A stretch of 52,175 nucleotides of DNA from Pseudomonas syringae pv. cilantro (lineage in GTDB: Bacteria > Pseudomonadota > Gammaproteobacteria > Pseudomonadales > Pseudomonadaceae), in contig NZ_LGLN01000078.1 of NCBI RefSeq assembly GCF_001293775.1, positions 102,350 through 154,524 of the forward strand, read 5' to 3'. Both the position numbers and the translations under genes were made by a program. The notes below the pieces were generated by a model, which had not been told where the DNA came from, searched no databases, and saw nothing but the letters and a program-made list of their open reading frames with translations. Positions 27,801 to 37,600 of this stretch are shown here, in pieces; the stretch's first letter is position 1, and every line of letters starts with the position of its first letter.

Positions 27801-28503
27801 TGCGCCTCCGTTGGCGGTGGGGATGGATATCGATGTTATCGTCGGGCAGGACAAGCTCAGCTTCAGCGGCTTCGGGCTCACCGCCAATCTGGCCGGACGT
27901 GTCCACATTGGCGATAACCTGGACACTCGCGGCGAACTGAACCTTAACGACGGACGTTACCGCGCCTATGGGCAGCGCTTGACCATCCGCAAGGCACGGC
28001 TGCTGTTCGCCGGGCCTGTCGATCAGCCGTATCTGGACATCGAAGCCATCCGGCAAACCGATGATGTGATTGCCGGCATTCGGCTGACTGGCAGCGCCGA
28101 ACAACCTACTACCGAAGTGTTCTCCGAACCGGCCATGAGCCAGGAGCAGGCCTTGTCTTATCTGGTCATGGGCAGACCGTTGAGCACCTCGGGCGAAGAC
28201 AACAACATGGTTGCTCAGGCAGCCCTGGCACTTGGCGTGGCGGGCAGTTCCTCGACCACCGGCAAACTTGCCGATAATCTGGGTATCAAGGATTTCGAAC
28301 TGGATACCTCTGGCACTGGCGACAAGACCAACGTCGTGGCCAGTGGCAAGATTACCGAGAAGCTCAGCCTGCGCTATGGCGTGGGTGTTTTCGAACCGGC
28401 CAACACCATTGCCTTGCGTTACCTGCTCAGTAAACGGGTCTACCTCGAAGCGGCGAGTGGTGTTGCCAGTTCGCTGGATATTTTCTATAAAAGGGACTTT
28501 TGA
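24829..28503 (+). CDS. tamB: Translocation and assembly module subunit TamB
   Basis: This 1224-residue protein has an N-terminal membrane anchor (about 7-29), a long periplasmic beta-rich region of repeated short strands typical of AsmA/VPS13-like bridging proteins, and the C-terminal TamB (DUF490) domain (about 880-1224) with RAYGQRLTIRKARLLFAGPV and VYLEAASGVASSLDIFYKRDF at the end. It bridges inner and outer membranes and partners TamA. The ATG at 24829 has AGG six bases before it; an in-frame TTG at 24814 overlaps the tamA stop and is an alternative. Earlier frame positions are inside tamA. Confidence 0.95.
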   Translation: MKRGAKVFGLSLIALLVLVVISAGLLLGTASGSRWALARVPGLQLENFQGRLGGQWHADRLLWQQGEDRVEVQSADFEWSPSCLLKMTLCIDRLHAGQVLLLFPPNAEPATDGPVNLPTLNLPLSLKLGDVQLGSLQLDGVEQLRDLKLVAHWTADGLQIDSAHLQRDALVLDLNCLLKPEGDWPLSVKGQLQLPPQDGQPWTLALDVQGEVLKTLQLNADSSGYLPGVLSGELQPLAEHLPARLKLTSEHFKPSSALPDTLQLDQLLLTAEGNLDTGYAINGTASLPAEKGPIALALQGRVDAKGATLTALDLSASDQQRLAINGTLNWQSGLSADANIDWLDFPWQRLYPLPSEPQVSLHSFKGEISYTDGNYLGNFNASLKGPAGAFTLVSPFSGNLQEIHLPQLELVAGQGKASGHLNLTFADGIGWDTALDLTALDPSYWVAELPGKLAGPLRSQGQLRNEQLELTADLDLKGRLRGQPALLQAKADGRDKQWSVSSLNIRLGDNRIQGAGSLQQRLKGQLDLDLPRLAQLWPRLQGQVKGRLDLAGTLQAPEGKLALQGSQLGLQGNRLQNLTLDARLDPVQRATISLKGAGIQAGDTELGTLLVDGQGTLKAQQLKLDLQGPLLKLAMALDGGLDQGNWRGRLASGTVQSGGQNWRLQQPAKIERLADGRLNFGAHCWLSGSASLCGGDQRLMPEPRLRYQLKNFPLDSLAQWMPKDFAWKGALNADVQLDIPAAGPSGQITVDAGGGMLRVRNNEQWLDFPYQTLKLSSTLTPKRIDSRLDFEGGKLGRLLLNAQIDPLAKDKPLSGDFNLSGLDISVARPFAPTVQKLNGRLSGSGRLSGSLLAPLVNGSVNLEGAEVAGPELPMELHDLKIQALIAGESMQINGGWKSGSTGQGTLGGQVAWGQNLMVDVSLKGSQLPINVEPYAAVEAAPDLKISMQGDRLAISGKVLVPRGAITVRELPPSTVKLSGDTVIVGQQTEKGAPPLAVGMDIDVIVGQDKLSFSGFGLTANLAGRVHIGDNLDTRGELNLNDGRYRAYGQRLTIRKARLLFAGPVDQPYLDIEAIRQTDDVIAGIRLTGSAEQPTTEVFSEPAMSQEQALSYLVMGRPLSTSGEDNNMVAQAALALGVAGSSSTTGKLADNLGIKDFELDTSGTGDKTNVVASGKITEKLSLRYGVGVFEPANTIALRYLLSKRVYLEAASGVASSLDIFYKRDF

Positions 28504-28506
28504 AGA

Positions 28507-28533
28507 GGGCAGGCGTCTGGTTATGCCTGACCC
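28507..28533 (+). terminator. Putative terminator after tamB
   Basis: GGGCAGGC (28507-28514) can pair with GCCTGACCC (28525-28533) with one bulged A, followed by TTT. It starts three bases after the tamB stop. Confidence 0.5.
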
Positions 28534-28605
28534 TTTGCGCAACCGGTTTACCCTGTTAAAACAGTGTGATCCTTTACACACCTTGTCCTCAGGCTTCCGG
28601 CAATC

Positions 28606-29523
28606 ATGGATCGATTCAACGCCATGCGCGTATTCACCCGTATCGTCGAGCTGGGCGGCTTCGCCAAAGCTGCTGACAGCCTGCACCTGCCGCGTGCGTC
28701 AGTGACAATCCTGATCAAGCAGCTGGAGGCGCATCTGGGCGTGCAGTTGCTGCAGCGCACCACGCGCCAGGTCAGCACCACGCCGGACGGTAAGGCCTAC
28801 TATCAGCGCTGTGTCAGCCTGCTCGCCGATCTGGACGACGCCGAAGCAGCATTTTCGGCCAAGGGCGCCGAACCCAAGGGCTTGCTGCGGATTGATTTGC
28901 CGGTGAGCCTCGGCCGGATGGTGGTGATCCCGGCCCTGCCCGAATTCACCCGGCGCTACCCGCAAATCAGTCTGGAAATCGGCATGAGCGACAGGCCGGT
29001 CGACCTTATTCGCGAAGGCGTTGATTGTGTGCTGCGCGCAGGCGCTGCCCTTGATGACACACTGGTTGCGCGGCCGTTGGGCAGTCTGACCCAGATCACC
29101 TGCGCCAGTCGCGACTATCTGGACCGATACGGCACGCCCCTGGACCTGCAGGATCTGGCGCAGCATCAGGTGATCGAATATTTCTCGGCCAGCACCAGCA
29201 AACGTTATGGCCTGGAGTTCATGACCGATGGCTGGAGCGGTGATCACAGCATGACCTGCTCGGTCTCGGTCAACAGCGCGGACGGGTATGTAGCGGCCTG
29301 CGAGGCAGGGTTTGGTCTGGTGCAGGTGCCTCGTTATCACATTGCGACACAACTGCGCAGCGGTGCACTGGTCGAGGTGTTGCGTGAATATCGCCCGCCC
29401 GCCTTGCCGTTGACCGCGCTTTATCCGCCGCATCGGCATTTATCGCGTCGGGTGAGGGTATTCGTTGATTGGCTGGTTGAATTGTGTGAACACCCGGATA
29501 TCCGGGACAGACTGGTTTCCTGA
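28606..29523 (+). CDS. LysR-family transcriptional regulator
   Basis: This 305-residue LysR-type protein belongs to the CrgA/DmlR-like branch. The DNA-binding domain is evident in MRVFTRIVELGGFAKAADSLHLPRASVTILIKQLEAHLGVQLLQRTTR (about 7-55), followed by the substrate-binding domain starting near KGLLRIDLPVSLGRMVVIPALPEF (about 90). It lies between tamB and tpx, same strand, with about 90 bp to tpx. LysR proteins of this branch often regulate an adjacent divergent gene, but none is divergent here, so the target is unknown. Confidence 0.93.
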   Translation: MDRFNAMRVFTRIVELGGFAKAADSLHLPRASVTILIKQLEAHLGVQLLQRTTRQVSTTPDGKAYYQRCVSLLADLDDAEAAFSAKGAEPKGLLRIDLPVSLGRMVVIPALPEFTRRYPQISLEIGMSDRPVDLIREGVDCVLRAGAALDDTLVARPLGSLTQITCASRDYLDRYGTPLDLQDLAQHQVIEYFSASTSKRYGLEFMTDGWSGDHSMTCSVSVNSADGYVAACEAGFGLVQVPRYHIATQLRSGALVEVLREYRPPALPLTALYPPHRHLSRRVRVFVDWLVELCEHPDIRDRLVS

Positions 29524-29612
29524 GAAAATTCGGACTTTTCCGATATAGGCCGAACGGCACTTTCGTGTTTAACTTCCGACTCTTTACCCATTTTAAAAAA
29601 GGAATATGTTTC

Positions 29613-30113
29613 ATGGCTCAAGTGACCCTCAAAGGCGGCCCTGTTCAAGTCAATGGCGAGCTGCCTGCAACTGGTAACAAAGCACATGATTTCACCCTGA
29701 CCGCTGCCAATCTCGCCAACGTGACCCTGGCTGATTTTGCCGGCAAGCGTAAGGTGCTAAACATCTTCCCGAGTGTCGATACCCCGACCTGCGCCACGTC
29801 GGTGCGCAAGTTCAACGCTCAGGCCAACAAACTGAGCAATGCAGTCGTGCTTTGCATCTCCGCCGATCTGCCATTTGCCCAGGCGCGCTTCTGCGGCTCT
29901 GAAGGCCTGGAAAACGTACAGAACCTGTCCTCGTTCCGCAGTGCCGATTTCAGCCAGAACTATGGCGTTGCCATTGCCGACGGTCCGTTGAAAGGCCTGA
30001 CCGCACGTGCAGTGGTCGTGCTGGACGAAAATGACAATGTTCTGCACAGCGAACTGGTCAGGGAAATCGCTGAAGAACCGAACTACGACGCTGCATTGGC
30101 TGTATTGAAGTAA
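29613..30113 (+). CDS. tpx: Thiol peroxidase Tpx
   Basis: This 166-residue atypical 2-Cys peroxiredoxin reduces hydrogen and alkyl peroxides with thioredoxin as donor. The peroxidatic Cys60 sits in PSVDTPTC and the resolving Cys94 in ARFCGSEG, the standard Tpx spacing. AAGGA lies about eleven bases before the ATG at 29613, and the protein opens MAQVTLKGGPVQVNGELP, as in other Tpx; the frame to 29565 is not supported. It is probably monocistronic, with a terminator downstream. Confidence 0.97.
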   Translation: MAQVTLKGGPVQVNGELPATGNKAHDFTLTAANLANVTLADFAGKRKVLNIFPSVDTPTCATSVRKFNAQANKLSNAVVLCISADLPFAQARFCGSEGLENVQNLSSFRSADFSQNYGVAIADGPLKGLTARAVVVLDENDNVLHSELVREIAEEPNYDAALAVLK

Positions 30114-30130
30114 CATTCTGCAACCTGTTG

Positions 30131-30154
30131 ACGGCCTGAAACCCTTCAGGCCGT
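30131..30154 (+). terminator. Intrinsic terminator of tpx
   Basis: ACGGCCTGAA and TTCAGGCCGT form a perfect 10-bp stem around ACCC, followed by the T-rich TATTCTGTT. It starts 17 bases after the tpx stop. Confidence 0.8.
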
Positions 30155-30262
30155 TATTCTGTTCGTGCTTTGTACGTTTGTTAAGTAAGCACTTGGTAAA
30201 GGCGCTTTGCTTGTCACGTATCTGTGCCTATTGTTCTGCCTTCCGAAGATCCCCCCACCGTA

Positions 30263-31564
30263 ATGGTTGATTTATTCATGCACTCGTCTGGCCCTCGTAA
30301 ATCCCGTCGCTGGTTGATCAGTTTGTTGGTCCTGATGGTCATTGTTGCCCTGTGCTGGTGGCTCTGGCCTGCAGCCACGTCCGGCAAGGGGGCAGAGAGC
30401 AAAAAAGCCGGCGTCGGTGGCGTGGCCCGACCCGGTTTCGGTGCTTCGGCGGTGGCGGTGCCGGTGCGCGTGGCACCTGCGACCGAAGGCGACTTTCCGA
30501 TCTATTACAAGGCGCTCGGTACCGTGACGGCGATGAACACCATTAACGTACGCAGTCGAGTGGCGGGAGAGCTGGTCAAGATCTATTTCCAGGAAGGTCA
30601 GATGGTCAAGGCTGGTGACCTGTTGGCAGAAATCGATCCGCGCAGTTATCAGGTCGCCTTGCAGCAGGCCGAAGGTACGCTGGCTACCAACCAGGCGTTG
30701 CTCAAGAATGCTCAGCTCGATGTGCAGCGTTATCGTGGGCTGTTTGCCGAAGACAGCATCGCCAAGCAGACGCTGGACACCGCCGAGTCGCTGGTGAATC
30801 AGTATCAGGGCACGATCAAGACCAATCAGGCTGCGGTAGCGGAAGCGAAGCTGAACCTCGACTTCGCCCGCATCCGCTCTCCGATTGCCGGTCGAGTGGG
30901 CCTCAAACAACTGGATGTGGGCAATCTGGTCGCCGCCAATGACACCACTGCGCTGGCAGTGATTACCCAGACCCGGCCCATTTCAGTCAATTTCACGCTG
31001 CCCGAAAAAGACTTGTCGAAGGTCATCGCCCGTTATCGCACCGGCGAAAAGCTGCCCGTCGAAGCATGGGACCGTGGCGACACGAAAATGCAGGCTGTCG
31101 GCATACTCGCCAGCCTCGACAACCAGATCGACGTCGCGACCGGCACGCTGAAATTCAAGGCCCGTTTCGATAACGGTGACGAAATCCTGTTCCCCAATCA
31201 GTTCGTCAATGTGCGGCTGCGCGCAGATACGCTGAAACAGGCGATTCTGGTGCCGACCGCCGCCGTGCAGTTTGGCACCGACGGCACCTTCGTTTATGTG
31301 CTGGACGGCGACAAGAAGGTCAAACTCAAACTGTTGAAAACCGGTCCGAGCGACGAAACCTCGACGGTGATCACCGAAGGGCTTGCCGTTGGCGAGCGGG
31401 TGGTGCTCGAAGGTACGGATCGCCTGCGCGATGGCGCCGAAGTGGAAGTGGTCAACGACAGCAAGGACGTACCGGCAGGCCCGGGTCAGAAGTTGCACGG
31501 CAAGCCGGACAGCGGCACTGACAAGTCGGCAGCGCTTGGCAAGGTGGAAAAACCAAACGTATGA
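30263..31564 (+). CDS. mdtA: RND efflux periplasmic adaptor (MdtA/MuxA)
   Basis: This 433-residue membrane fusion protein links inner-membrane RND pumps to the outer-membrane channel. It has an N-terminal membrane anchor (about 17-36), a biotinyl-lipoyl-like pair around a coiled-coil hairpin (VKIYFQEGQMVKAGDLLAEIDP, then about 110-190 helical), and beta-barrel and membrane-proximal domains. It heads a four-gene operon with two RND pumps and an outer-membrane factor, the MdtABC or MuxABC-OpmB arrangement. Its stop overlaps the mdtB start (ATGA). The start is uncertain: 30263 (MVDLFMHSSG) is chosen; ATG 30278 and GTG 30224 are alternatives and none has a strong ribosome binding site. Confidence 0.92.
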   Translation: MVDLFMHSSGPRKSRRWLISLLVLMVIVALCWWLWPAATSGKGAESKKAGVGGVARPGFGASAVAVPVRVAPATEGDFPIYYKALGTVTAMNTINVRSRVAGELVKIYFQEGQMVKAGDLLAEIDPRSYQVALQQAEGTLATNQALLKNAQLDVQRYRGLFAEDSIAKQTLDTAESLVNQYQGTIKTNQAAVAEAKLNLDFARIRSPIAGRVGLKQLDVGNLVAANDTTALAVITQTRPISVNFTLPEKDLSKVIARYRTGEKLPVEAWDRGDTKMQAVGILASLDNQIDVATGTLKFKARFDNGDEILFPNQFVNVRLRADTLKQAILVPTAAVQFGTDGTFVYVLDGDKKVKLKLLKTGPSDETSTVITEGLAVGERVVLEGTDRLRDGAEVEVVNDSKDVPAGPGQKLHGKPDSGTDKSAALGKVEKPNV

Positions 31565-34500
31565 ACATGTCACGCCTGTTCATCCTGCGTCCGGTAGCCA
31601 CCACGCTGAGCATGCTGGCCATCGTCCTGGCCGGTCTGATCGCCTACACCTTGCTCCCGGTTTCGGCCTTGCCGCAGGTGGACTATCCGACCATTCGCGT
31701 GATGACGCTGTACCCCGGTGCCAGCCCGCAGGTAATGACCAGTTCGGTGACTGCGCCGCTGGAGCGTCAGTTCGGACAGATGCCCGGGCTGACCCAGATG
31801 GCGTCCACCAGTTCGGGGGGCGCGTCGGTCATCACCCTGCGTTTCAGCCTCGACATCAATATGGACGTGGCCGAGCAGCAAGTGCAGGCGGCGATCAACG
31901 CGGCCACCAACCTGCTGCCGACCGATCTTCCGGCCCCTCCGGTTTACAACAAGGTGAATCCGGCCGATACGCCGGTGCTGACACTGGCAATAACCTCGAA
32001 AACCATGCTCTTGCCCACCCTGAATGATCTGGTCGATACGCGTATGGCGCAGAAGATTTCGCAGATCAGCGGCGTCGGCATGGTCAGCATTGCCGGCGGG
32101 CAGCGTCAGGCAGTCCGGATCAAGGTCAATCCCGAGGCACTGGCTGCCAACAGTCTCAATCTATCTGATGTGCGCACGCTCATCAGTGCGTCCAACGTCA
32201 ACCAGCCCAAAGGCAACTTTGACGGTCCGACCCGGGTATCGATGCTCGATGCCAACGATCAGCTCAAGTCTCCCGAGGAATACGCCGACCTGATTCTGGC
32301 CTACAAGGACGGCGCACCGTTGCGTCTGAAGGACGTGGCGGAAATTGTCGGCGGTGCGGAGAACGAACGGCTTGCCGCCTGGGCCAACCGCAGTCAGGCA
32401 GTCCTGCTGAACATTCAGCGCCAGCCGGGGGCCAACGTGATCGAGGTCGTCGACCGGATCAAGGCCCTGCTACCAAGCATTACCAATAACCTCCCGGCAG
32501 GTCTGGACGTGGTGGTATTGACCGATCGTACCCAGACCATTCGCGCCTCGGTGACCGATGTTCAGCACGAACTGCTGATCGCCATCGTGTTGGTGGTGCT
32601 GGTGACGTTCCTGTTCCTGCGTCGTTTCAGCGCGACCATCATTCCTTCTGTCGCCGTGCCGTTGTCGCTGGTCGGCACGTTTGGCGTCATGTACCTCGCC
32701 GGTTTCTCGATCAACAACCTGACATTGATGGCGATGACCATCGCCACCGGCTTTGTGGTCGACGACGCCATTGTCATGCTGGAAAACATCTCCCGGCACA
32801 TCGAGGAGGGTGAAACGCCCATGCAGGCTGCGCTGAAGGGCGCCCGGCAAATCGGGTTTACCCTGATTTCTTTGACCCTGTCGCTGATCGCAGTCCTGAT
32901 TCCGCTGCTGTTCATGGCGGATGTGGTCGGACGTCTGTTTCGCGAGTTTGCGATTACCCTGGCGGTGGCCATCCTGATCTCGCTGGTGGTCTCGCTGACG
33001 CTGACCCCGATGATGTGCGCGCGTCTGCTCAAGCGCGAGCCGAAGGAAGAGGACCAGAGTCGCTTCTACAAAGCCAGCGGCGCCTGGATCGACTGGCTGA
33101 TCGATGTCTACGCGGGCAGGCTGCGCTGGGTGCTCAAGCATCAGCCACTGACGCTGCTGGTTGCCATCGCCACCCTGGCCCTGACCGTACTGCTGTATAT
33201 CGTTGTGCCCAAGGGCTTTTTCCCGGTACAGGACACCGGCGTCATCCAGGGCATTTCCGAAGCACCGCAGTCGGTCTCGTTCGCGGCCATGAGTCAACGT
33301 CAGCAGGCGTTGGCCGACATTATTCTCAAGGACCCGGCGGTGGTCAGCCTGTCCTCGTACATCGGTGTCGACGGCGACAATGCAACCCTCAACAGCGGAC
33401 GCCTGCTGATCAACCTGAAAACCCACGGTGAGCGTGATCTGACCGCCAGCGAAGTCATCCAGCGTCTGCAGCCGCAAGTCGACAAGCTGTCGGACATCCG
33501 CCTGTTCATGCAGCCGGTGCAGGACCTGACCATCGAAGACCGGGTCAGTCGCACCCAGTATCAATTCAGCATGTCATCCCCCGATGCCGAATTGCTGAGC
33601 AAGTGGAGTCAGACGCTGGTCGATGCGCTGAGCAAGCGTCCCGAGCTGACCGACGTTGCCAGTGACCTGCAGGACAAGGGCTTGCAGGTTTTCCTGAATA
33701 TCGACCGCGATGCGGCCAGCCGGGTCGGCGTAACGGTGGCGAATATCACCGACGCGCTGTATGACGCCTTCGGCCAGCGGCAGATATCGACCATCTACAC
33801 TCAGGCCAGCCAGTACCGCGTGGTGTTGCAGGCGGCTTCCGCCAGCGAGCTTGGTCCTGCGGCGCTTGAGCAGATTCACGTCAAAACCACCGACGGCGCG
33901 CAGGTAAAACTGTCGAGTCTGGCCCGGGTCGAGCAGCGTCAGGCCCAGTTGGCGATTGCGCACCTCGGGCAGTTTCCGGCCGTGATGATGTCCTTCAACC
34001 TTGCGCCCGGCGTTGCCTTGGGCAAGGCGGTGGAGGTCATCGAGCAGGTGCAGAAGGATATCGGCATGCCGATCGGTGTGCAGACCCGGTTTCAGGGCGC
34101 AGCCGAAGCGTTTCAGGCATCGCTGTCCAGCACGCTGCTGCTGGTGCTGGCGGCGGTGGTAACCATGTATATCGTGCTGGGCGTGCTCTATGAGAGTTAC
34201 ATTCACCCGATCACCATCCTCTCGACCCTGCCTTCGGCGGCAGTCGGAGCCTTGCTGGCGCTATTGATCAGCGGCAACGATCTGGGAATGATTGCAATCA
34301 TCGGCATCATTCTGCTGATCGGCATCGTCAAGAAAAACGCGATCATGATGATCGACTTCGCCCTGGACGCCGAACGCAATCGTGGCATCGATCCGGAAAC
34401 GGCGATCTACGAGGCAGCGTTATTGCGTTTCCGGCCGATTCTGATGACCACGCTGGCGGCGCTGTTCGGCGCCATCCCGCTAATGCTCGCCAGCGGTTCC

Positions 34501-34671
34501 GGTGCCGAATTGCGCCAGCCGCTGGGGCTGGTGATGGTCGGCGGGCTGTTGCTCAGTCAGGTCCTGACGCTGTTTACCACGCCAGTGATCTACCTGTATT
34601 TCGACCGTCTCGGTCAGCGCTGGAGTCGTAAACCCGCTGCTCCGGACCGTTCGCTACAGGCAGACGCATGA
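31561..34671 (+). CDS. mdtB: RND efflux pump subunit MdtB/MuxB
   Basis: This 1036-residue RND transporter is one half of a heteromeric pump with the next gene. Family features are twelve transmembrane helices with two large periplasmic loops, the proton-relay pair Asp401-Asp402 in GFVVDDAIVMLENI (helix 4), and the GIVKKNAIMMIDFA motif in helix 10 with the relay Lys. MdtB-type subunits form trimers mixed with MdtC and export bile salts, novobiocin and similar compounds in E. coli, while the Pseudomonas MuxABC-OpmB system exports aztreonam, novobiocin and others. It overlaps mdtA and mdtC by 4 nt on both sides. The substrates in this strain cannot be read. Confidence 0.95.
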   Translation: MNMSRLFILRPVATTLSMLAIVLAGLIAYTLLPVSALPQVDYPTIRVMTLYPGASPQVMTSSVTAPLERQFGQMPGLTQMASTSSGGASVITLRFSLDINMDVAEQQVQAAINAATNLLPTDLPAPPVYNKVNPADTPVLTLAITSKTMLLPTLNDLVDTRMAQKISQISGVGMVSIAGGQRQAVRIKVNPEALAANSLNLSDVRTLISASNVNQPKGNFDGPTRVSMLDANDQLKSPEEYADLILAYKDGAPLRLKDVAEIVGGAENERLAAWANRSQAVLLNIQRQPGANVIEVVDRIKALLPSITNNLPAGLDVVVLTDRTQTIRASVTDVQHELLIAIVLVVLVTFLFLRRFSATIIPSVAVPLSLVGTFGVMYLAGFSINNLTLMAMTIATGFVVDDAIVMLENISRHIEEGETPMQAALKGARQIGFTLISLTLSLIAVLIPLLFMADVVGRLFREFAITLAVAILISLVVSLTLTPMMCARLLKREPKEEDQSRFYKASGAWIDWLIDVYAGRLRWVLKHQPLTLLVAIATLALTVLLYIVVPKGFFPVQDTGVIQGISEAPQSVSFAAMSQRQQALADIILKDPAVVSLSSYIGVDGDNATLNSGRLLINLKTHGERDLTASEVIQRLQPQVDKLSDIRLFMQPVQDLTIEDRVSRTQYQFSMSSPDAELLSKWSQTLVDALSKRPELTDVASDLQDKGLQVFLNIDRDAASRVGVTVANITDALYDAFGQRQISTIYTQASQYRVVLQAASASELGPAALEQIHVKTTDGAQVKLSSLARVEQRQAQLAIAHLGQFPAVMMSFNLAPGVALGKAVEVIEQVQKDIGMPIGVQTRFQGAAEAFQASLSSTLLLVLAAVVTMYIVLGVLYESYIHPITILSTLPSAAVGALLALLISGNDLGMIAIIGIILLIGIVKKNAIMMIDFALDAERNRGIDPETAIYEAALLRFRPILMTTLAALFGAIPLMLASGSGAELRQPLGLVMVGGLLLSQVLTLFTTPVIYLYFDRLGQRWSRKPAAPDRSLQADA

Positions 34672-37600
34672 ACCTGTCCGCGCCCTTCATCCGCCGTCCC
34701 GTTGCCACGGTCCTGCTGAGCCTGGCGATCATGCTGCTGGGCGCGGTCAGTTTCAGATTGTTACCGGTCGCACCGTTGCCGAACATGGACTTCCCGGTCA
34801 TCGTGGTCTCGGCCAGCCTTGCCGGGGCCAGCCCGGAGATCATGGCCTCCACCGTGGCAACGCCGCTCGAACGTTCGCTGGGCAGCATCGCAGGGGTCAA
34901 CACCATGACCAGCAATTCGAGCCAGGGCACGACACGCATCATTTTGCAATTCGATCTCGACCGCGACATCAACGGTGCGGCGCGCGAAGTGCAGGCGGCC
35001 ATCAACGCGTCACGCAACCTGCTGCCCAGCGGGATGCGCAGCATGCCGACCTACAAGAAGGTCAATCCGTCCCAGGCTCCGATCATGGTGCTGTCGATGA
35101 CCTCGAGCGTGCTGGAAAAGGGCCAGTTGTACGATCTGGCTTCGACCATTCTGTCCCAGAGCCTGTCGCAGGTTGCGGGGGTGGGCGAGGTACAGATAGG
35201 TGGCAGTTCACTGCCCGCAGTGCGCATCGAGCTCGAACCGCAGATGCTTTCCCAGTACGGCGTCTCGCTGGATGACGTGCGCACTGCGATTACTGCAAGC
35301 AATGTGCGCAGGCCGAAGGGTTTTGTCGAGGATGACCTGCATAACTGGCAGGTTCAGGCCAACGATCAGCTGGAAGAAGCTGCTGACTACGCGCCATTGA
35401 TCATTCGCTACAAGGATGGCGCGACGCTGCGCCTGAAGGATGTCGCCAAGGTCAGCGATGCGGTGGAAGACCGCTACAACAGCGGCTTCTTCAATAATGA
35501 TCAGGCGGTGCTGCTGGTCATCAACCGTCAGGCTGGCGCCAACATCATCGAAACCGTGGCGCAGATAAAAGCGCAGTTGCCTGCCTTGCGGGCCGTGCTG
35601 CCTGCCAGCGTCAAGCTGCAAATCGCCATGGACCGCTCGCCCGTGATCAAGGCGACCCTGCACGAAGCCGAAATGACGCTGCTGATCGCCGTGATTCTGG
35701 TGATTCTGGTGGTCTTCCTGTTTCTAGGCAGTTTTCGTGCGTCGCTCATCCCTACGCTGGCGGTGCCGGTATCGCTGGTGGGCACCTTTGCCATCATGCA
35801 TCTGTTCGGCTTCTCCCTGAACAATCTGTCGTTGATGGCCCTGATCCTCGCGACCGGCCTGGTGGTAGACGATGCCATTGTGGTGCTGGAAAACATCTCC
35901 CGGCATATTCATAACGGCCTGGACCCGATGAAGGCGGCGTTTCTGGGCGCCAAAGAGGTCGGTTTCACGTTGCTGTCGATGAACGTCTCGCTGGTGGCGG
36001 TGTTCATTTCCATCCTGTTCATGGGCGGGCTGGTGGAAAGTCTGTTTCGCGAGTTCTCCATCACCTTGTCGGTAGCGATCATCGTTTCATTGATCGTGTC
36101 GCTGACGCTGACGCCCATGCTCTGCGCCCGTTGGCTGAAGCCCCGCGAAGCCAGCGGCGAAAATGCCTTTCAGCGTTGGAGCGAGCGGGTCAATGACCGC
36201 ATGGTGGAGGGTTACGACCGTTCGCTGGGCTGGGTGCTGCGCCATCCGCGTCTGACGCTGATCAGTCTGCTGATCACCGTCGTGGTCAATATCGCACTGT
36301 ACGTGGTGGTGCCCAAGACGTTCCTGCCGCAGCAAGACACCGGGCAACTGATGGGGTTCGTCAGGGGCGACGACGGCCTGTCGTTCTCGGTGATGCAGCC
36401 GAAGATGGAGCAATTCCGCCGTGCCGTGCTGGCAGACCCCGCAGTGGAAAGCGTTGCCGGGTTCATCGGCGGCAGCAGCGGCACCAATAACGCGTTCATG
36501 ATCGTACGCCTGGTGCCGATTGCCGAGCGCAAGCTGTCAGCGGAAAAAGTCGTGGAACGCCTGCGCAAGACGTTGCCACATGTTCCGGGCGGACGATTGT
36601 TTCTGGCGCCGGATCAGGACCTGCAATTGGGCGGCGGACGCGAGCAAACCAGTTCGCAGTATCAATACATCGTCCAGAGCGCTGACCTGACCAGTCTGCG
36701 CCGGTGGTATCCGAAGATCGTTGCAGCGCTGAAGTCAGTTCCCGAGCTGACCGCCATCGACGCCCGGGAAGGGCGCGGCACACAGCAAGTGACACTGGTG
36801 GTCAACCGCGATACCGCCAAACGGCTGGGCATCGACATGAACATGGTGACCTCGGTACTCAACAACGCCTACAGTCAGCGTCAGGTATCGACCATCTACG
36901 ACAGCCTCAACCAGTACAAGGTGGTGATGGAGGTCAATCCCAAATACGCACAGGACCCGGTGACCCTCGAGCAGGTTCAGGTCATCACCGCAGACGGTCA
37001 GCGTGTGCCGTTATCCAGCATCGCTCACTACGAGCGCAGTCTGGCCAATGATCGGGTTTCCCATGACGGGCAGTTCGCCGCTGAAAACATTTCTTTTGAC
37101 CTGGCAGAAGGCGCCAGCCTGGACAACGCCAACGTCGCTATCGAACGGGCAATTGCCGCCATCGGGCTGCCAGAGGACATCATTACCAAGATGGCCGGGA
37201 CCGCCAGCGCATTCGCTGCAACCCAGAAGAGCCAGCCATGGATGATTCTCGGGGCGCTGCTGGCGGTGTATCTGGTGCTGGGAATCCTCTATGAAAGCTA
37301 CATTCACCCGTTGACCATTCTGTCGACCTTGCCGTCGGCGGGGGTCGGCGCCTTGCTGACGATCTATGTGGTAGGCAGCGAGTTCAGCCTGATCTCCCTG
37401 TTGGGGTTGTTTCTGTTGATTGGTGTGGTGAAAAAGAACGCCATCATGATGATCGACCTGGCGCTGCACCTTGAGCGCGATCAGGGCATGGCACCTGAGG
37501 AGTCGATCCGCAATGCCTGCCTGCAACGTCTGCGGCCGATTCTGATGACGACCATGGCTGCGATTCTCGGTGCCTTGCCGCTGCTGCTGAGCACCGCCGA

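Noticed and set aside
27268..28686. 472-codon minus-strand frame opposite tamB
   Set aside because: Antisense shadow of the conserved TamB C-terminal domain; no start signal.
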